Assembly (NCBI GenBank): GCA_947624975.1
Contig: CANQMP010000004.1
Location: 1-64,000, forward strand
Direction: 5' to 3'
From: Candidatus Gastranaerophilales bacterium
GTDB taxonomy: Bacteria; Cyanobacteriota; Vampirovibrionia; Gastranaerophilales; Gastranaerophilaceae
DNA length: 64,000 bases
Positions 1-10,621 of the stretch are shown one piece after another. The translations under genes and the position numbers were made by a program. Positions within the stretch are counted from its first letter, which is position 1, and every line of letters begins with the position of its first letter. Below the pieces are notes generated by a model. That model was not told the DNA's origin. It saw nothing but the letters and a program-made list of their open reading frames with translations, and did no database searches.

Positions 1-107
1 TGGGTGAAAGAATTTTCATTTTACCCATCAATTATCTAAAATATAGTGAAAAGCGAATTGCGAGCGAATGCCTCAGCCTTTTAATTTGCACGAAGTGCCG
101 TAATCTT

Positions 108-998
108 TTACACACGCGGTAATAGAAATTCCCAGTCAATTTTACCTTCAACATCTATTCCATGGTAATTGTAAGGATTTGTGATAAATTCAGGGTTAAA
201 AAGATTTACTTTCATAAGCCGTTTAATAATAGAAGGCAGTAAAAGTGCACTTCCAGCTAATGTTCCGTCTTTTGAAACGGCTTTTTTCCCGTCATAATAT
301 ATCTTTTCACCTGCAAAAATACTTTCTTTTTTATTACTTTCCGTAATCGGCAGACTATCACTTATCAAAATGACTTTGTCAGCAGGTTTTGTCTTAAACA
401 CAAGCCGTAAGGCATCATCAGACACATGCACTCCGTCAGCAATAATCTCCGTATAAATATCGTCATTAACCAATGCGGACAAAGCCGTTGAAGAATTTCT
501 GTGCGTAATTCCCGACATCGCATTAAATAAATGTGTTGCCCCGTTACAATTCGATAAATCACCGCCAATACAATGCCCTGCTTGAATTTTTATATCTTTA
601 TACGTTAAATAATCTATCAGGTCAACATCAAGTTCGGGGGCAAGCGTTACAATTTTTATAAAATCATCCTCGATAAGTCTGAAATTATCCGCCGTTAAAG
701 GCAAAAAAAGCTTATCATCATGAATTCCTTTTTTTTCGGGGTTAAGAAAAATACCTTCCAAATGTATTCCGAAAATCTTCGCCATTTCAGGTGTTTGTAT
801 AGTTGATGCCCGTTTTATAACAGATATTGCACGCTTTGTGTTTTCAACAGTGTCGGTAACTATCGTCGGAAAAATCCCGCCAATACCGTATTTTTTTATC
901 TCTTTGGACAGAAATAAAATATCGTTTATGTCAGCCTTGTTAAAATCAACGCCGAACGCTCCGTGGAAATGTTGTTCGATTAATGGTTTTGTTTTCAT
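108..998 (-). CDS. nagA: N-acetylglucosamine-6-phosphate deacetylase
   Basis: Amidohydrolase motifs: EQHFHGAFGVDF, GIHLEGIFLNPEKKGIH, AGHCIGG, THLFNAMSG, IIADGVHVSD, DGTLAGSALLL. Confidence 0.9.
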   Translation of the reverse strand: MKTKPLIEQHFHGAFGVDFNKADINDILFLSKEIKKYGIGGIFPTIVTDTVENTKRAISVIKRASTIQTPEMAKIFGIHLEGIFLNPEKKGIHDDKLFLPLTADNFRLIEDDFIKIVTLAPELDVDLIDYLTYKDIKIQAGHCIGGDLSNCNGATHLFNAMSGITHRNSSTALSALVNDDIYTEIIADGVHVSDDALRLVFKTKPADKVILISDSLPITESNKKESIFAGEKIYYDGKKAVSKDGTLAGSALLLPSIIKRLMKVNLFNPEFITNPYNYHGIDVEGKIDWEFLLPRV

Positions 999-2473
999 TA
1001 AATTACACTGCCCTCAAACACTTTTCTTGCTTCTTCTCTGTCGTCAAAATGAATTGTTTTATCTTTAAGGATTTGATAATCTTCATGCCCTTTTCCCGCA
1101 ATTACAACGACATCGTTATTGTTTGCAACCCCTCTTAACAGTGAAATTGCAGCTCCTCTGTCGGGTTCAACGATAACATTTTCCGTATCAACCGATAGAA
1201 GTCCCGCAATAATATCGGTTATAATGACCTGCGGATCCTCTGAACGAGGATTATCGCTTGTTATAATGATTTTATCCGCAAGTTTTTGAGCTATTGCTCC
1301 CATTTTCGGACGTTTTGTGGCATCTCTGTCGCCTCCGCAGCCGAAAATGCAGATAAGTTTTCCGTCAGCAGGCGTTATCTCACGTGCGGACTTTAACACA
1401 TTTTCCAAACCGTCGGGGGTATGTGCGTAATCCACGATTACAAGCGGCTTTTTAACGACAACCTCAAACCTTCCCGCAACTCCTTTGACATTTTGCAAAG
1501 CTTTAAGCGAAATTTCAATATCAATTCCGAGTGCAAGCGATGCCGTAACAGCCGCAAGCACATTGTAAACGCTGAACATGCCGTTCAAGTGCAGGTTTAC
1601 TTTATGTTCTCTGCCGTTTTCACACAAGGTAAATTCCGCACCGTTTAACGAAAAATTGATGTCTTTTGCCATAACATCCGCATGAGTTTTTACGCCGTAA
1701 GTGTATTTTTTAACGCCATCGGGAACGGTATTTAAAAATCTTTCCCCGTATTTGTCATCGGAATTTATCACGGCAAAAGCACCTTGCGGAAGGTTTTTGA
1801 ACAAAATCGCCTTTGCATCAAAATAATTATCCATTGTAATATGGTAATCAAGGTGATCTTGAGTCAAATTGGTTAAAACAGCCCCGTTAAACTCGCATCC
1901 GCCCGTTCTGTTTTGTTCCAAAGCGTGTGAACTAACCTCCATTACAACATTATCAATTTTTTCAACATCTTTAATCATCCTGAGCGTTGCCTGAAGTTCG
2001 GGAGCTTGCGGGGTTGTGTGTTTAGCGTCCCTGTATTCGCCGTTTGAGGACAATTTATAACCCAAAGTCCCTATCAATGCACATTTTTGATTATTTTCTT
2101 CAAAAATTTTCTGGATTAAGTGCGTAACCGTTGTTTTTCCGTTCGTTCCCGTAATTCCGATAAGGTTAATACCTTTTGACGGACTTGAATAAAATCTGTC
2201 GGCAATATCAGCGATTTTACGGCGTGTAGAAGATACTATCACCTGCGGAACGTTGACGTTATCGAGTTTTCTTTCCGTAAGTAATGCAACGGCACCGTTT
2301 TCTAAGGCACTTTGAACAAATTCATGCCCGTCAGTATGTTCGCCGACTAAACAAACAAAAATATCACCGTTTTTTGTTGTTTTAGAATTATAAGAAATTC
2401 CCGTAATATTTATGTTTTTAAAATTAACTAAGTCTTTATAGTCTAAATGTTCAATAAGTTCATCAAGTTTCAT
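998..2473 (-). CDS. murE: UDP-N-acetylmuramoyl-L-alanyl-D-glutamate--2,6-diaminopimelate ligase
   Basis: Mur ligase ATP site GITGTNGKTT; DNPRSEDP (meso-DAP-specific DNPR motif); abuts nagA. Confidence 0.95.
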   Translation of the reverse strand: MKLDELIEHLDYKDLVNFKNINITGISYNSKTTKNGDIFVCLVGEHTDGHEFVQSALENGAVALLTERKLDNVNVPQVIVSSTRRKIADIADRFYSSPSKGINLIGITGTNGKTTVTHLIQKIFEENNQKCALIGTLGYKLSSNGEYRDAKHTTPQAPELQATLRMIKDVEKIDNVVMEVSSHALEQNRTGGCEFNGAVLTNLTQDHLDYHITMDNYFDAKAILFKNLPQGAFAVINSDDKYGERFLNTVPDGVKKYTYGVKTHADVMAKDINFSLNGAEFTLCENGREHKVNLHLNGMFSVYNVLAAVTASLALGIDIEISLKALQNVKGVAGRFEVVVKKPLVIVDYAHTPDGLENVLKSAREITPADGKLICIFGCGGDRDATKRPKMGAIAQKLADKIIITSDNPRSEDPQVIITDIIAGLLSVDTENVIVEPDRGAAISLLRGVANNNDVVVIAGKGHEDYQILKDKTIHFDDREEARKVFEGSVI

Positions 2474-4264
2474 TTATATCTCCTTCTTTTTCTGCGGAAC
2501 TTTGTCGGGTTTTAGGTTTAAAATTCTTGCCACCTGTGAGGCAACTTCATGGAAAACCGGCCCTGCAACTGTGTTACCCCAAATTGCACCTGATTTTGCA
2601 CTGTCAACCATTACATAAATCAGGATTTGCGGGTCGGAAGCAGGCAGATAACCTATTGTTGAAGTATACATAAAAGGCGTATATCCGGCGGAATTTTCTT
2701 TGGGTTTTCTTGAAGTACCTGTTTTTGCCGCAACATTGTATTTATCCATTTTTATAACCGAACGACCGTTATTTATTGCTGCCGCAAGTAATCGTGTAAT
2801 TGCCTGAGCGGTTTCGGGTTTTATTACCTGCGTATAGTGAATTTTTTGGTCATATTCTTCCTGCGAATACTTTATTATATGCGGAGTAATTCTGACTCCG
2901 TTATTTGCAATAGCCTGAACTGCCGAAATCATCTGAATTGCGGTGACGGAAGTTCCATAACCGTAAGCCATTGTAGCGTGAATTCCCTGATCCCAGTGAG
3001 CCCAGTACGGCAAAAGTCCGACGGATTCTCCGGGTAAATCAATTCCCGTTTTGCTTCCGAAGCCGAATTTCTTTAACACACCGTAAAATTCCGCAGGTGA
3101 CATTGTTCTTGCAACATTTATCGAACCGATGTTGCTTGAGTGTTCAAAAAGGTATTCAAGAGAAATGTTTCCGGGGTACGGGCGAATGTCGTAATCGTAA
3201 TTTTTAATTTCCCATTTACCGATGGTTGTTTTACCCGTGTCAAGAACGGTTGAATTTTCGTTAATTTTGCCTAAATCCATTGCACTGGCAACGGTTATGG
3301 TTTTGAAAGTTGACCCCGGCGGGAAAACATCCGTTAATGTCCAATTTTTGAGCTGCTGCGGTGTCGCGGTTTTGTAATTGTTCGGGTCAAATGTCGGATA
3401 AACCGCATAGGCTAAAATTTCGCCGTTTTTGGGATTCATTACGATAACAGTACCTCTTTCGGCATTTTTTTCCTGAACCATTTTTTCAATTTCTTTTTCG
3501 CAAACGTGCTGAATCGCCGCATCAATAGTCAGGGTGATATTTTCCCCCTTAGGATTTGTCGTTGTCGCAACAGGGTCGGTCAAAAAGTCGTATATAATCT
3601 TTCCGTCACGGGTTTTTTGGAATTTTACGGTGTTTATAACATGTTCAAGTCTGTCTTTTGCCGTGTATTCAACACCGTTTGCAATATCGGCATCAAAATT
3701 GTAGTACCCTAAAACATGTGCGGCAAGCGTTCCTTGCGGATATTCACGTGTATTTTTCTTGCCGAGGCTGATTTCTCGAAGGTGTAACTTAGCAACTTCT
3801 TTTGCGGTATTTCTGTCAATATCTTTTGCAAGAGTGATTACAGGCCCCGGTTTTTTAAGTTTTACAAGAAGTTTATCTTTAGGAATTTTTAAAATCGGTG
3901 AGAGAATTTTGGCAAGTTCTTCGGGAGTATTGTCGTAATCAGCAGGATGAGCGTAAACATCCGAAAAAACCTTATCTGTTGCGAGTTTTATTCCGTTTCT
4001 GTCAAAAATATCGCCACGCATCGAAAAAATTCTTCCGACACGCTGACTTCTCGCTCTGGCACGGTATTTACCCACATCTATTACCTGAACTACAAACAGG
4101 TAAATGATTAGTAACACCATAAATCCTATAAAAAACATGTGCAGAAAACCGAGTGTTTTCTCAAAAGTTCTGTTTCTTTTTTCAACTTCGTTTGCGGGTT
4201 CTTTTAATCTTCTTTGCACAACTAATCCCTCATATAACTTTATTTTATCACGAGTTATGCACAA
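2474..4264 (-). CDS. ftsI: Peptidoglycan transpeptidase (class B PBP, FtsI/PBP2-like)
   Basis: N-terminal TM, SxxK motif GSTFKTI, SSN motif EHSSNIGSI, KTG motif AAKTGTSRKP; adjacent to murE. Confidence 0.9.
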   Translation of the reverse strand: MCITRDKIKLYEGLVVQRRLKEPANEVEKRNRTFEKTLGFLHMFFIGFMVLLIIYLFVVQVIDVGKYRARARSQRVGRIFSMRGDIFDRNGIKLATDKVFSDVYAHPADYDNTPEELAKILSPILKIPKDKLLVKLKKPGPVITLAKDIDRNTAKEVAKLHLREISLGKKNTREYPQGTLAAHVLGYYNFDADIANGVEYTAKDRLEHVINTVKFQKTRDGKIIYDFLTDPVATTTNPKGENITLTIDAAIQHVCEKEIEKMVQEKNAERGTVIVMNPKNGEILAYAVYPTFDPNNYKTATPQQLKNWTLTDVFPPGSTFKTITVASAMDLGKINENSTVLDTGKTTIGKWEIKNYDYDIRPYPGNISLEYLFEHSSNIGSINVARTMSPAEFYGVLKKFGFGSKTGIDLPGESVGLLPYWAHWDQGIHATMAYGYGTSVTAIQMISAVQAIANNGVRITPHIIKYSQEEYDQKIHYTQVIKPETAQAITRLLAAAINNGRSVIKMDKYNVAAKTGTSRKPKENSAGYTPFMYTSTIGYLPASDPQILIYVMVDSAKSGAIWGNTVAGPVFHEVASQVARILNLKPDKVPQKKKEI

Positions 4265-4294
4265 AGATAAAAATATTAATTAATATTACGGAAA

Positions 4295-5008
4295 TCAATA
4301 ATTTGGGATAATTTTAGCATCAACCTGTTTATAGCAATTAACACTGTTATTTAGACTTTGAACCAATTCTGCGGCGGTTTGTGCGTTATAAAATTTTCCG
4401 CTTGTAACGAGTGATGTGCATTCAAGCTGGGATAAATCGTCCTCATCATCTATGTTGAATGCTATAACGTCAATTTTTACATCTCTCCTGACTTTGATAA
4501 GCTCCATAACGTATTTGCAAGGACTTTCGTCGCAATTTTCTCCGCCGTCAGTCAACAAAATTATATGTTTTTTTCCGCTAAAGCCGATAAAATCGTTTTT
4601 GATGGCTTGTTTCAGTGAATATGTAATCGGTGTCATCCCTCTGGGTTTTATTGATAATAATTCATTCCCTATGTTTGCCGAATTATTTCTGCGGATAGGG
4701 CTTACAAGTTTTGACGCTCTGCATGCCTCCATCGGAGTAAATCCCATTCTTTGCCCGTAAACCCTTAACCCGACTGAAATATTAGGGTTTAAATTCGGTA
4801 AAAGTGCTTTCATTGTGTCTGTCATTAGTTCAAATTTTCGTTTCCCGTCAAGATATTCGCCCATGCTGTTTGAAAAATCCAAAATAAATAATACCCGTTC
4901 TTCATCGTCAATGTTGTTCACAGAATAGTTATCAGGACGATAAAGGTTATATTCTTGAGCAGTTACGGGCAAAATAAGCAGGCATAAAATTAAAATCAAC
5001 TTCTTCAT
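4295..5008 (-). CDS. Secreted von Willebrand factor type A domain protein
   Basis: Signal peptide; MIDAS-like LFILDFSNSMGEYLDG and ILLTDGGENCDESPC. Confidence 0.8.
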   Translation of the reverse strand: MKKLILILCLLILPVTAQEYNLYRPDNYSVNNIDDEERVLFILDFSNSMGEYLDGKRKFELMTDTMKALLPNLNPNISVGLRVYGQRMGFTPMEACRASKLVSPIRRNNSANIGNELLSIKPRGMTPITYSLKQAIKNDFIGFSGKKHIILLTDGGENCDESPCKYVMELIKVRRDVKIDVIAFNIDDEDDLSQLECTSLVTSGKFYNAQTAAELVQSLNNSVNCYKQVDAKIIPNY

Positions 5009-5103
5009 GATATCCGAATTTTAAAACGGGTATAAAGCTTTTGTCAGCAGGCGTTTAACTATCCGATTTGACGATTATAATTTATTGAAATATTATAATA
5101 ACT

Positions 5104-6348
5104 ATGGAAGCAAAAGATTTTATAAAACAGACCGAAAAAAGTTTGGCTGAGGAATTTGAATATATAGATGAGGTTCGTGACTTCAATCAGAAAAAAGTTC
5201 TTGATGCTTTTATCAGAAATAAAGTCGCACCTGAGCATTTTTATACCGTTTCGGGTTATGGGCATGACGATTTGGGCAGAGAAGTTTTGGATAAAGTTTT
5301 TGCCGATGTTTTTCAAACAGAAAAAGCATTGGTTAGAATTCATTTTGCCTCGGGAACTCATACTCTTTGCTGTTGTCTTTTCGGTAATCTTCGACCGAAT
5401 GACAAGCTTATCAGTGCTGTAGGTTCGCCTTATGACACGATGAGAGAAGTTATAGGAACTGAAGGGGATGAACAAACCAGAGAAGATTCGCTGATTTCTC
5501 ACGGAATTTTGTACGAAGAAATTCCGCTGAAAAATAATTCCGTTGACCTTGAGGCTTTACATAACGCAGTTGATGAGAATACTAAAATGGTTTTAATCCA
5601 GCGTTCAAAAGGTTATTCTACCAGAAAATCACTCACAATAAAAGAAATCGGCGAGATTTGCAAAACAGTTAAAAATAAAAATCCGAATTGTATTTGTTTC
5701 GTAGACAACTGTTACGGTGAATTCTGCGAAAAACTTGAACCGACAGAAGTCGGAGCGGATTTAATTGCAGGTTCTTTAATAAAAAATCCAGGAGGCGGAA
5801 TTGTTGAAGCGGGCGGATACATTGCAGGCAAAGCAAAATACGTTGACAAAGCGGCAAATCGCCTTACAGCTCCGGGAATCGGCTGTGAAGGCGGAGCAAT
5901 GTTTAATCAGCACAGATTAATTTTTCAGGGACTTTTTATTGCACCTTCGGTTGTATCTGATGCGGTTAAGGGGGCTGTTTTGGCTGCAAAAATCTTTGAT
6001 GAAATCGGTTTTGACAGCTCTCCGAAATATTTCGAAAAACGTACGGATATAATTCAAAACATTATTTTCGGCTCACCAGAACCTTTAATTGAATTTTGTA
6101 AAACAATTCAGTCGCTTTCACCCGTAAACGGTTATGTAACGCCTATTCCCGAAAATATTCCGGGATATGAGGATAAAGTTATCATGGCGGGCGGAACATT
6201 TATTGAAGGCTCAACTATTGAATTGTCGGCTGACGGGCCTCTCAGAGAACCTTACGTCGCTTACATGCAGGGCGGTTTGAATTACGCACATGTAAAAATA
6301 GCTCTTACTGAAATTCTTAATAAAGTTTGGAAAAATACAAAATATTAA
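5104..6348 (+). CDS. PLP-dependent methionine gamma-lyase family protein (aluminium-resistance family)
   Basis: FASGTHTLCCCLFGNLRPNDKLISAVGSPYDT and DLIAGSLIKNPGGGI resemble the Alum_res / Cys-Met PLP family. Confidence 0.85.
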   Translation: MEAKDFIKQTEKSLAEEFEYIDEVRDFNQKKVLDAFIRNKVAPEHFYTVSGYGHDDLGREVLDKVFADVFQTEKALVRIHFASGTHTLCCCLFGNLRPNDKLISAVGSPYDTMREVIGTEGDEQTREDSLISHGILYEEIPLKNNSVDLEALHNAVDENTKMVLIQRSKGYSTRKSLTIKEIGEICKTVKNKNPNCICFVDNCYGEFCEKLEPTEVGADLIAGSLIKNPGGGIVEAGGYIAGKAKYVDKAANRLTAPGIGCEGGAMFNQHRLIFQGLFIAPSVVSDAVKGAVLAAKIFDEIGFDSSPKYFEKRTDIIQNIIFGSPEPLIEFCKTIQSLSPVNGYVTPIPENIPGYEDKVIMAGGTFIEGSTIELSADGPLREPYVAYMQGGLNYAHVKIALTEILNKVWKNTKY

Positions 6349-6451
6349 GTTTAGTAAAGTTCAAAATAACCATATATAACTAATTCTATAGAATTAGTTG
6401 TAAATTATTTTGTAAATCTGTTGACTGTTTATTTTTTATGGTAAACTGTTC

Positions 6452-8188
6452 ATGTGTCCCTATCGGGATAGTATTAAAAATAAGAGGAAGGTTTGTATGT
6501 CATTACCAAATGTTGCATATTTTTCAATGGAAATCGCTATGGATCAGTCTTTAAAGACTTATTCGGGCGGATTAGGATTTTTGGCAGGATCACACATGCT
6601 ATCTGCAGGCTATCTTCAAATGCCGATGGTGGGTGTTACAATACTGTGGTCATACGGTTATTATGACCAAAGAATTGCCCATGACGGTCAGGTCGAGGTA
6701 GCATATATCAGAAAATATTACGATTTTCTTAAAGATATTAACGTTTCAACCGAAGTTGATATCTTTGGCGAAAAAGTTAAAGTAAAAGCTTATTTAGTAG
6801 AACCCGAATTGTTCGGAACTTGCCCCGTTTATTTGCTTACAACCGATATTGACGGTAACAGCGATTGGGCAAGAAGTATCTCCCATAAGCTTTACGACGG
6901 AAATCAAAAGATTAGAATTGCACAGGAAACCGTTCTTGGTATTGCGGGTGTTAGAATTCTTCAACAAATCGGATATAAATTCGATGTTATCCACATGAAC
7001 GAAGGTCATGCACTTCCTGCAGCTTTTGAACTTTTAAGGCAGTATAACGGAAATCTTGATGAAGTTAAGAAAAAGACCGTATTTACAACTCACACTCCCG
7101 TTGCCGCAGGTAACGAAGTTCACTGGGTTGATACACTTTTGGAAGGCGGATTTTTTGCAGGCTGCTCAAGAGAAACGGCAGTTCAACTCGGCGGAGAAAA
7201 CTTCTCGCTTACGGTTGCGGCACTCAGAATGTCAAGACTCGCAAATGCCGTATCACAACTTCATGGACTTGTTTCAAACAAAATGTGGGAATGGGTTGAC
7301 GGCAGATGCCCGATTAGAGCTATCACAAACGCCGTAAATCTTCACTACTGGCAGGATGTGCGTATTAAAAACGCTCTTACACCGCAAGACTTGCTTGATG
7401 TTAAGCGTGAAATGAAAGCGGAACTCTTTGAATACGTTGCAAATGTTGCAGGTAAAAGATTTGACCCTGATGTTTTGACAATTACATGGGCAAGAAGATT
7501 TGCCGATTACAAACGTGCTTGGCTTATCCTTATGGATAATGAAAGAATTACAAAACTGCTTGATGATAACAAAATTCAAATCATTTTCGCAGGAAAATTC
7601 CACCCCGACGATGTTATGGGCAAAGAAATGTTTAACAAACTTCTTAGCCGCTCTCACAGCTTGAAAAATGTTGTCGTACTCCCCGGATACGAACTTGAGC
7701 TTTCGGCAAGATTAAAACGCGGTTCCGATATTTGGCTTAACACACCGCTCAGACCGTTTGAGGCATCTGGAACTTCAGGAATGTCGGCTAATATGAACGG
7801 TGCATTACACTTGTCAATTTACGACGGCTGGACTGTTGAAGGTACGTTTAACGGAATTAACGGTTATACCGTTGAATATCCCGGACTCGACGATGAAATG
7901 CCATGGGAAGAACGCCATTGGAAAGACCATGAATGCGTTATGAATATTATCGAAAATGAGATTATTCCTACATACTATGAAAATAAACAGGAATGGGCAC
8001 GCTTGATGCGTCAGGCTATAAGAACCTCCGAGGCTTACTTCAACTCCGACAGAATGGTTATAGAATACTATAACAGACTCTATAAACCTATAGCACACAG
8101 CGATTCCACTTCAGGAGAAGAAAAGAAAGAAATGAAAATCTCGGAAACTCCGACATTCGATGCGTGGACATTCTCAAATATTAAATAA
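6452..8188 (+). CDS. glgP: Alpha-glucan (glycogen) phosphorylase family protein; likely start at 6497 (MSLPNVAYFSMEI)
   Basis: VAYFSMEIAMD, TYSGGLGFLAGS, VIHMNEGHA, WLNTPLRPFEASGTSGMSANMNGALHLSIYDGW. Confidence 0.9.
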   Translation: MCPYRDSIKNKRKVCMSLPNVAYFSMEIAMDQSLKTYSGGLGFLAGSHMLSAGYLQMPMVGVTILWSYGYYDQRIAHDGQVEVAYIRKYYDFLKDINVSTEVDIFGEKVKVKAYLVEPELFGTCPVYLLTTDIDGNSDWARSISHKLYDGNQKIRIAQETVLGIAGVRILQQIGYKFDVIHMNEGHALPAAFELLRQYNGNLDEVKKKTVFTTHTPVAAGNEVHWVDTLLEGGFFAGCSRETAVQLGGENFSLTVAALRMSRLANAVSQLHGLVSNKMWEWVDGRCPIRAITNAVNLHYWQDVRIKNALTPQDLLDVKREMKAELFEYVANVAGKRFDPDVLTITWARRFADYKRAWLILMDNERITKLLDDNKIQIIFAGKFHPDDVMGKEMFNKLLSRSHSLKNVVVLPGYELELSARLKRGSDIWLNTPLRPFEASGTSGMSANMNGALHLSIYDGWTVEGTFNGINGYTVEYPGLDDEMPWEERHWKDHECVMNIIENEIIPTYYENKQEWARLMRQAIRTSEAYFNSDRMVIEYYNRLYKPIAHSDSTSGEEKKEMKISETPTFDAWTFSNIK

Positions 8189-8191
8189 GAA

Positions 8192-8216
8192 AAGAGGCTA
8201 TATGCCTCTTTTTTTT
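8192..8216. terminator. Rho-independent terminator between convergent glgP and FAD-oxidoreductase genes
   Basis: AAGAGGC-TATAT-GCCTCTT hairpin followed by a T-run. Confidence 0.75.
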
Positions 8217-9493
8217 AGGTATTTTACAAGCCCTTCGCCCATGGAAAAGCAGCTTGCCTGAACACGTAACGCCCCTTGTGCCTGCAAATCCGCAGAAATA
8301 CACCTGCCTGCGATAAACAAATTGTCTACATCCGCTGACATTAAGCTTTCAACGGGCAGTTCGTAATCCTGTACCGCCTCTAAGGTTGATGAATTTTTCT
8401 TTGCGGAATGAACATCCACGGGATAGTTTGACCTTAAAACGGGGTTGGCAAACTCTTTACCCGATTTTAAATCATCTATAGTGTAAATATATTTACCTTT
8501 TAGACGTCTTGAAACCCTTATTCCGAGCATATCGGCGATATTCGAAATGTAACAGTTTTCAAACCCTTTAAGATACTTTCTGCAAAAATCCGTGAGTCTG
8601 AAAATACTCATTCTTGCCTCTATGAGAGCGTTTGAGAGGTTTATCTCATTATTTATCGGTTCAATAATACGAGGGCAGTTAAAAGCCACGCATGAAGGCA
8701 TTCCCGCTACTGTAAATATCTGAAAATAGTTTCTGTCAGAGTCTTTTAATACACCTTTATCCACGGCATCATCAAACAACGGCTTTAATGCCCAGTGTCC
8801 GTCCCATGTGTAAGCCGTAGAAAAATGTGTAACATCATCTATAACCTCTACAGTAGTTACATTTCGGTCTTTATCAAAGTCCGAAATCCAATTCGCAAAA
8901 CGTTTTGTATCAACTCCGCCCATAATAAACCGCAGACTTGCAGGCTGAACTTCTTCATTATTTTCCAAAAACTCACAACCGCAAAGTTTTGCGACTTCGC
9001 AATTTCCTGTTGCGTCAATTACGTATCTCGTTTCGATAGATACTGATAACAATTTATCGGATGTTTGTGACGAAACGTTATATACTGATAACATATCGGA
9101 TGAGAGTTCAACAGAACGTATTAACCTGCAATTAAGGTTTACAGACTTGATAAATGTGTTAAAAAGCACAACCGTATTGGCTTTTTTCATCAGGTTGTCG
9201 AGTGCGATTTTGCACAGCTCGGGATTAAACCAGCCTTGATTATCCTGATAAGTAACCTGACCGCCCAGAGTCTTTAATTCAGCCGTCAAATCATTATAAA
9301 AATCAGTGTTGATTTGATTTTCGCCTGATTTCATAACCGGCAAAACAAGTCCCGAAGTAATCATACCGCCAAGATGAAGATTTTTTTCAACCAGAAGTGT
9401 TTTAAAACCTAGCTTTCCTGCCGTATAGGCAGCCGCACAGCCTGCTGTACCGCCGCCGATAACTATTATGTCATATTTTTTGTCCATAAGCAC
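8198..9493 (-). CDS. FAD-dependent oxidoreductase
   Basis: Rossmann motif DIIVIGGGTAGCAAAYTAGKLG; YVIDATGNCEVAKLCG; DNLFIAGRCISADLQAQGALR. Confidence 0.85.
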   Translation of the reverse strand: MLMDKKYDIIVIGGGTAGCAAAYTAGKLGFKTLLVEKNLHLGGMITSGLVLPVMKSGENQINTDFYNDLTAELKTLGGQVTYQDNQGWFNPELCKIALDNLMKKANTVVLFNTFIKSVNLNCRLIRSVELSSDMLSVYNVSSQTSDKLLSVSIETRYVIDATGNCEVAKLCGCEFLENNEEVQPASLRFIMGGVDTKRFANWISDFDKDRNVTTVEVIDDVTHFSTAYTWDGHWALKPLFDDAVDKGVLKDSDRNYFQIFTVAGMPSCVAFNCPRIIEPINNEINLSNALIEARMSIFRLTDFCRKYLKGFENCYISNIADMLGIRVSRRLKGKYIYTIDDLKSGKEFANPVLRSNYPVDVHSAKKNSSTLEAVQDYELPVESLMSADVDNLFIAGRCISADLQAQGALRVQASCFSMGEGLVKYLKKRGI

Positions 9494-9543
9494 ATTATAT
9501 ATTGCTTTTCAAATAATTCAAAATAGTTAAACAATATTAATAA

Positions 9544-10263
9544 TTACCACGGATAATCGTCTTTTATTTCCCAATTATCGTACATTATTAATCCTGAACA
9601 GAACACCCCATCCCTTTTTAAATTGCATGCGTAGAGATCCTCAGGATTTGTTAATGCTTTTTTGTCTAAATCATTATAGACTTCGGTTGGGATACCTCCG
9701 CCTTTGTAACCGTAAGGATATAATTTGCCGAATTTAGGTTCTATAGCATAAATAAAAATGTCTTTGCCGACGACATTGGGTTTATTATATCCGTTAACAT
9801 CAGAAACAAAAATTTTATGACTTAAACCCGGAGAGGCGACTAATCCTAATATTACGCCGTCCGAAAGAGAAACGAAAATACCGTTTTTTTGACTACACCA
9901 TACATATGCATCGCACGAACTCCCGTTTAACATTGTCATGGTATAATCAGATAAAAACTCAGACTGATTTTGTTCTGTATTTATTTTGATATAATCTCTT
10001 ATGTATTTATCAAAAAAAGTAATACCATCCAAGCTGTAGTCCCAATTTTTGGAAGTTCCGTTTTCAATTTCAGAGAGAGTTATAGCTTGATTCATGCTTG
10101 AATAAAATTTTTTTAAACGAGTTTCAACGACTTTTTTTTGATATTTGGTAACAAGTGTCGGTATAGTCAGCGCTGCAACAATACCGATTACTCCCAGAGT
10201 AATCAAAACTTCCGCAAGTGTAAAAGCATGCTTATCCGAATGTGCATTTAAAAATTTTTTCAT
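9544..10263 (-). CDS. Type IV pilin / pseudopilin-like protein with prepilin N-methylation motif
   Basis: N-terminus HAFTLAEVLITLGVIGIVAALTIPTL. Confidence 0.85.
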   Translation of the reverse strand: MKKFLNAHSDKHAFTLAEVLITLGVIGIVAALTIPTLVTKYQKKVVETRLKKFYSSMNQAITLSEIENGTSKNWDYSLDGITFFDKYIRDYIKINTEQNQSEFLSDYTMTMLNGSSCDAYVWCSQKNGIFVSLSDGVILGLVASPGLSHKIFVSDVNGYNKPNVVGKDIFIYAIEPKFGKLYPYGYKGGGIPTEVYNDLDKKALTNPEDLYACNLKRDGVFCSGLIMYDNWEIKDDYPW

Positions 10264-10405
10264 AATACCTCCCGTCTGTAAAGTTATACTAATAAATTAT
10301 TGTTCCATTTATCTATATATTGATAAATATATCATTTATTATAACAGTTATTCTTTTAATTGTCAATACTGTCAATAATTAGTAAAATAGTTCAGGAGGA
10401 AGATT

Positions 10406-10621
10406 GTGTCCGGACGAGAATTTGTTAAAATATTGCTGGCAAAAGAATGCATAACCCTTAAAGAACTTGCACGTGTTGCAACGGAAAAAGGGAATAAAAA
10501 ATTTACGCTCGACGGACTGTCGCATAAAATGCGTTTAGGCACGATACGATTTGACGATATCGAATTTTTTGCAAAACTTTACGGATACGAGATCGTTTTA
10601 AGAAAAATCGCTGAGGACTAG
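10406..10621 (+). CDS. Small conserved protein, possible HTH-like DNA-binding protein
   Basis: 71 aa ORF preceded by AGGAGGA RBS; helix-turn-helix-like composition only. Confidence 0.55.
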   Translation: MSGREFVKILLAKECITLKELARVATEKGNKKFTLDGLSHKMRLGTIRFDDIEFFAKLYGYEIVLRKIAED

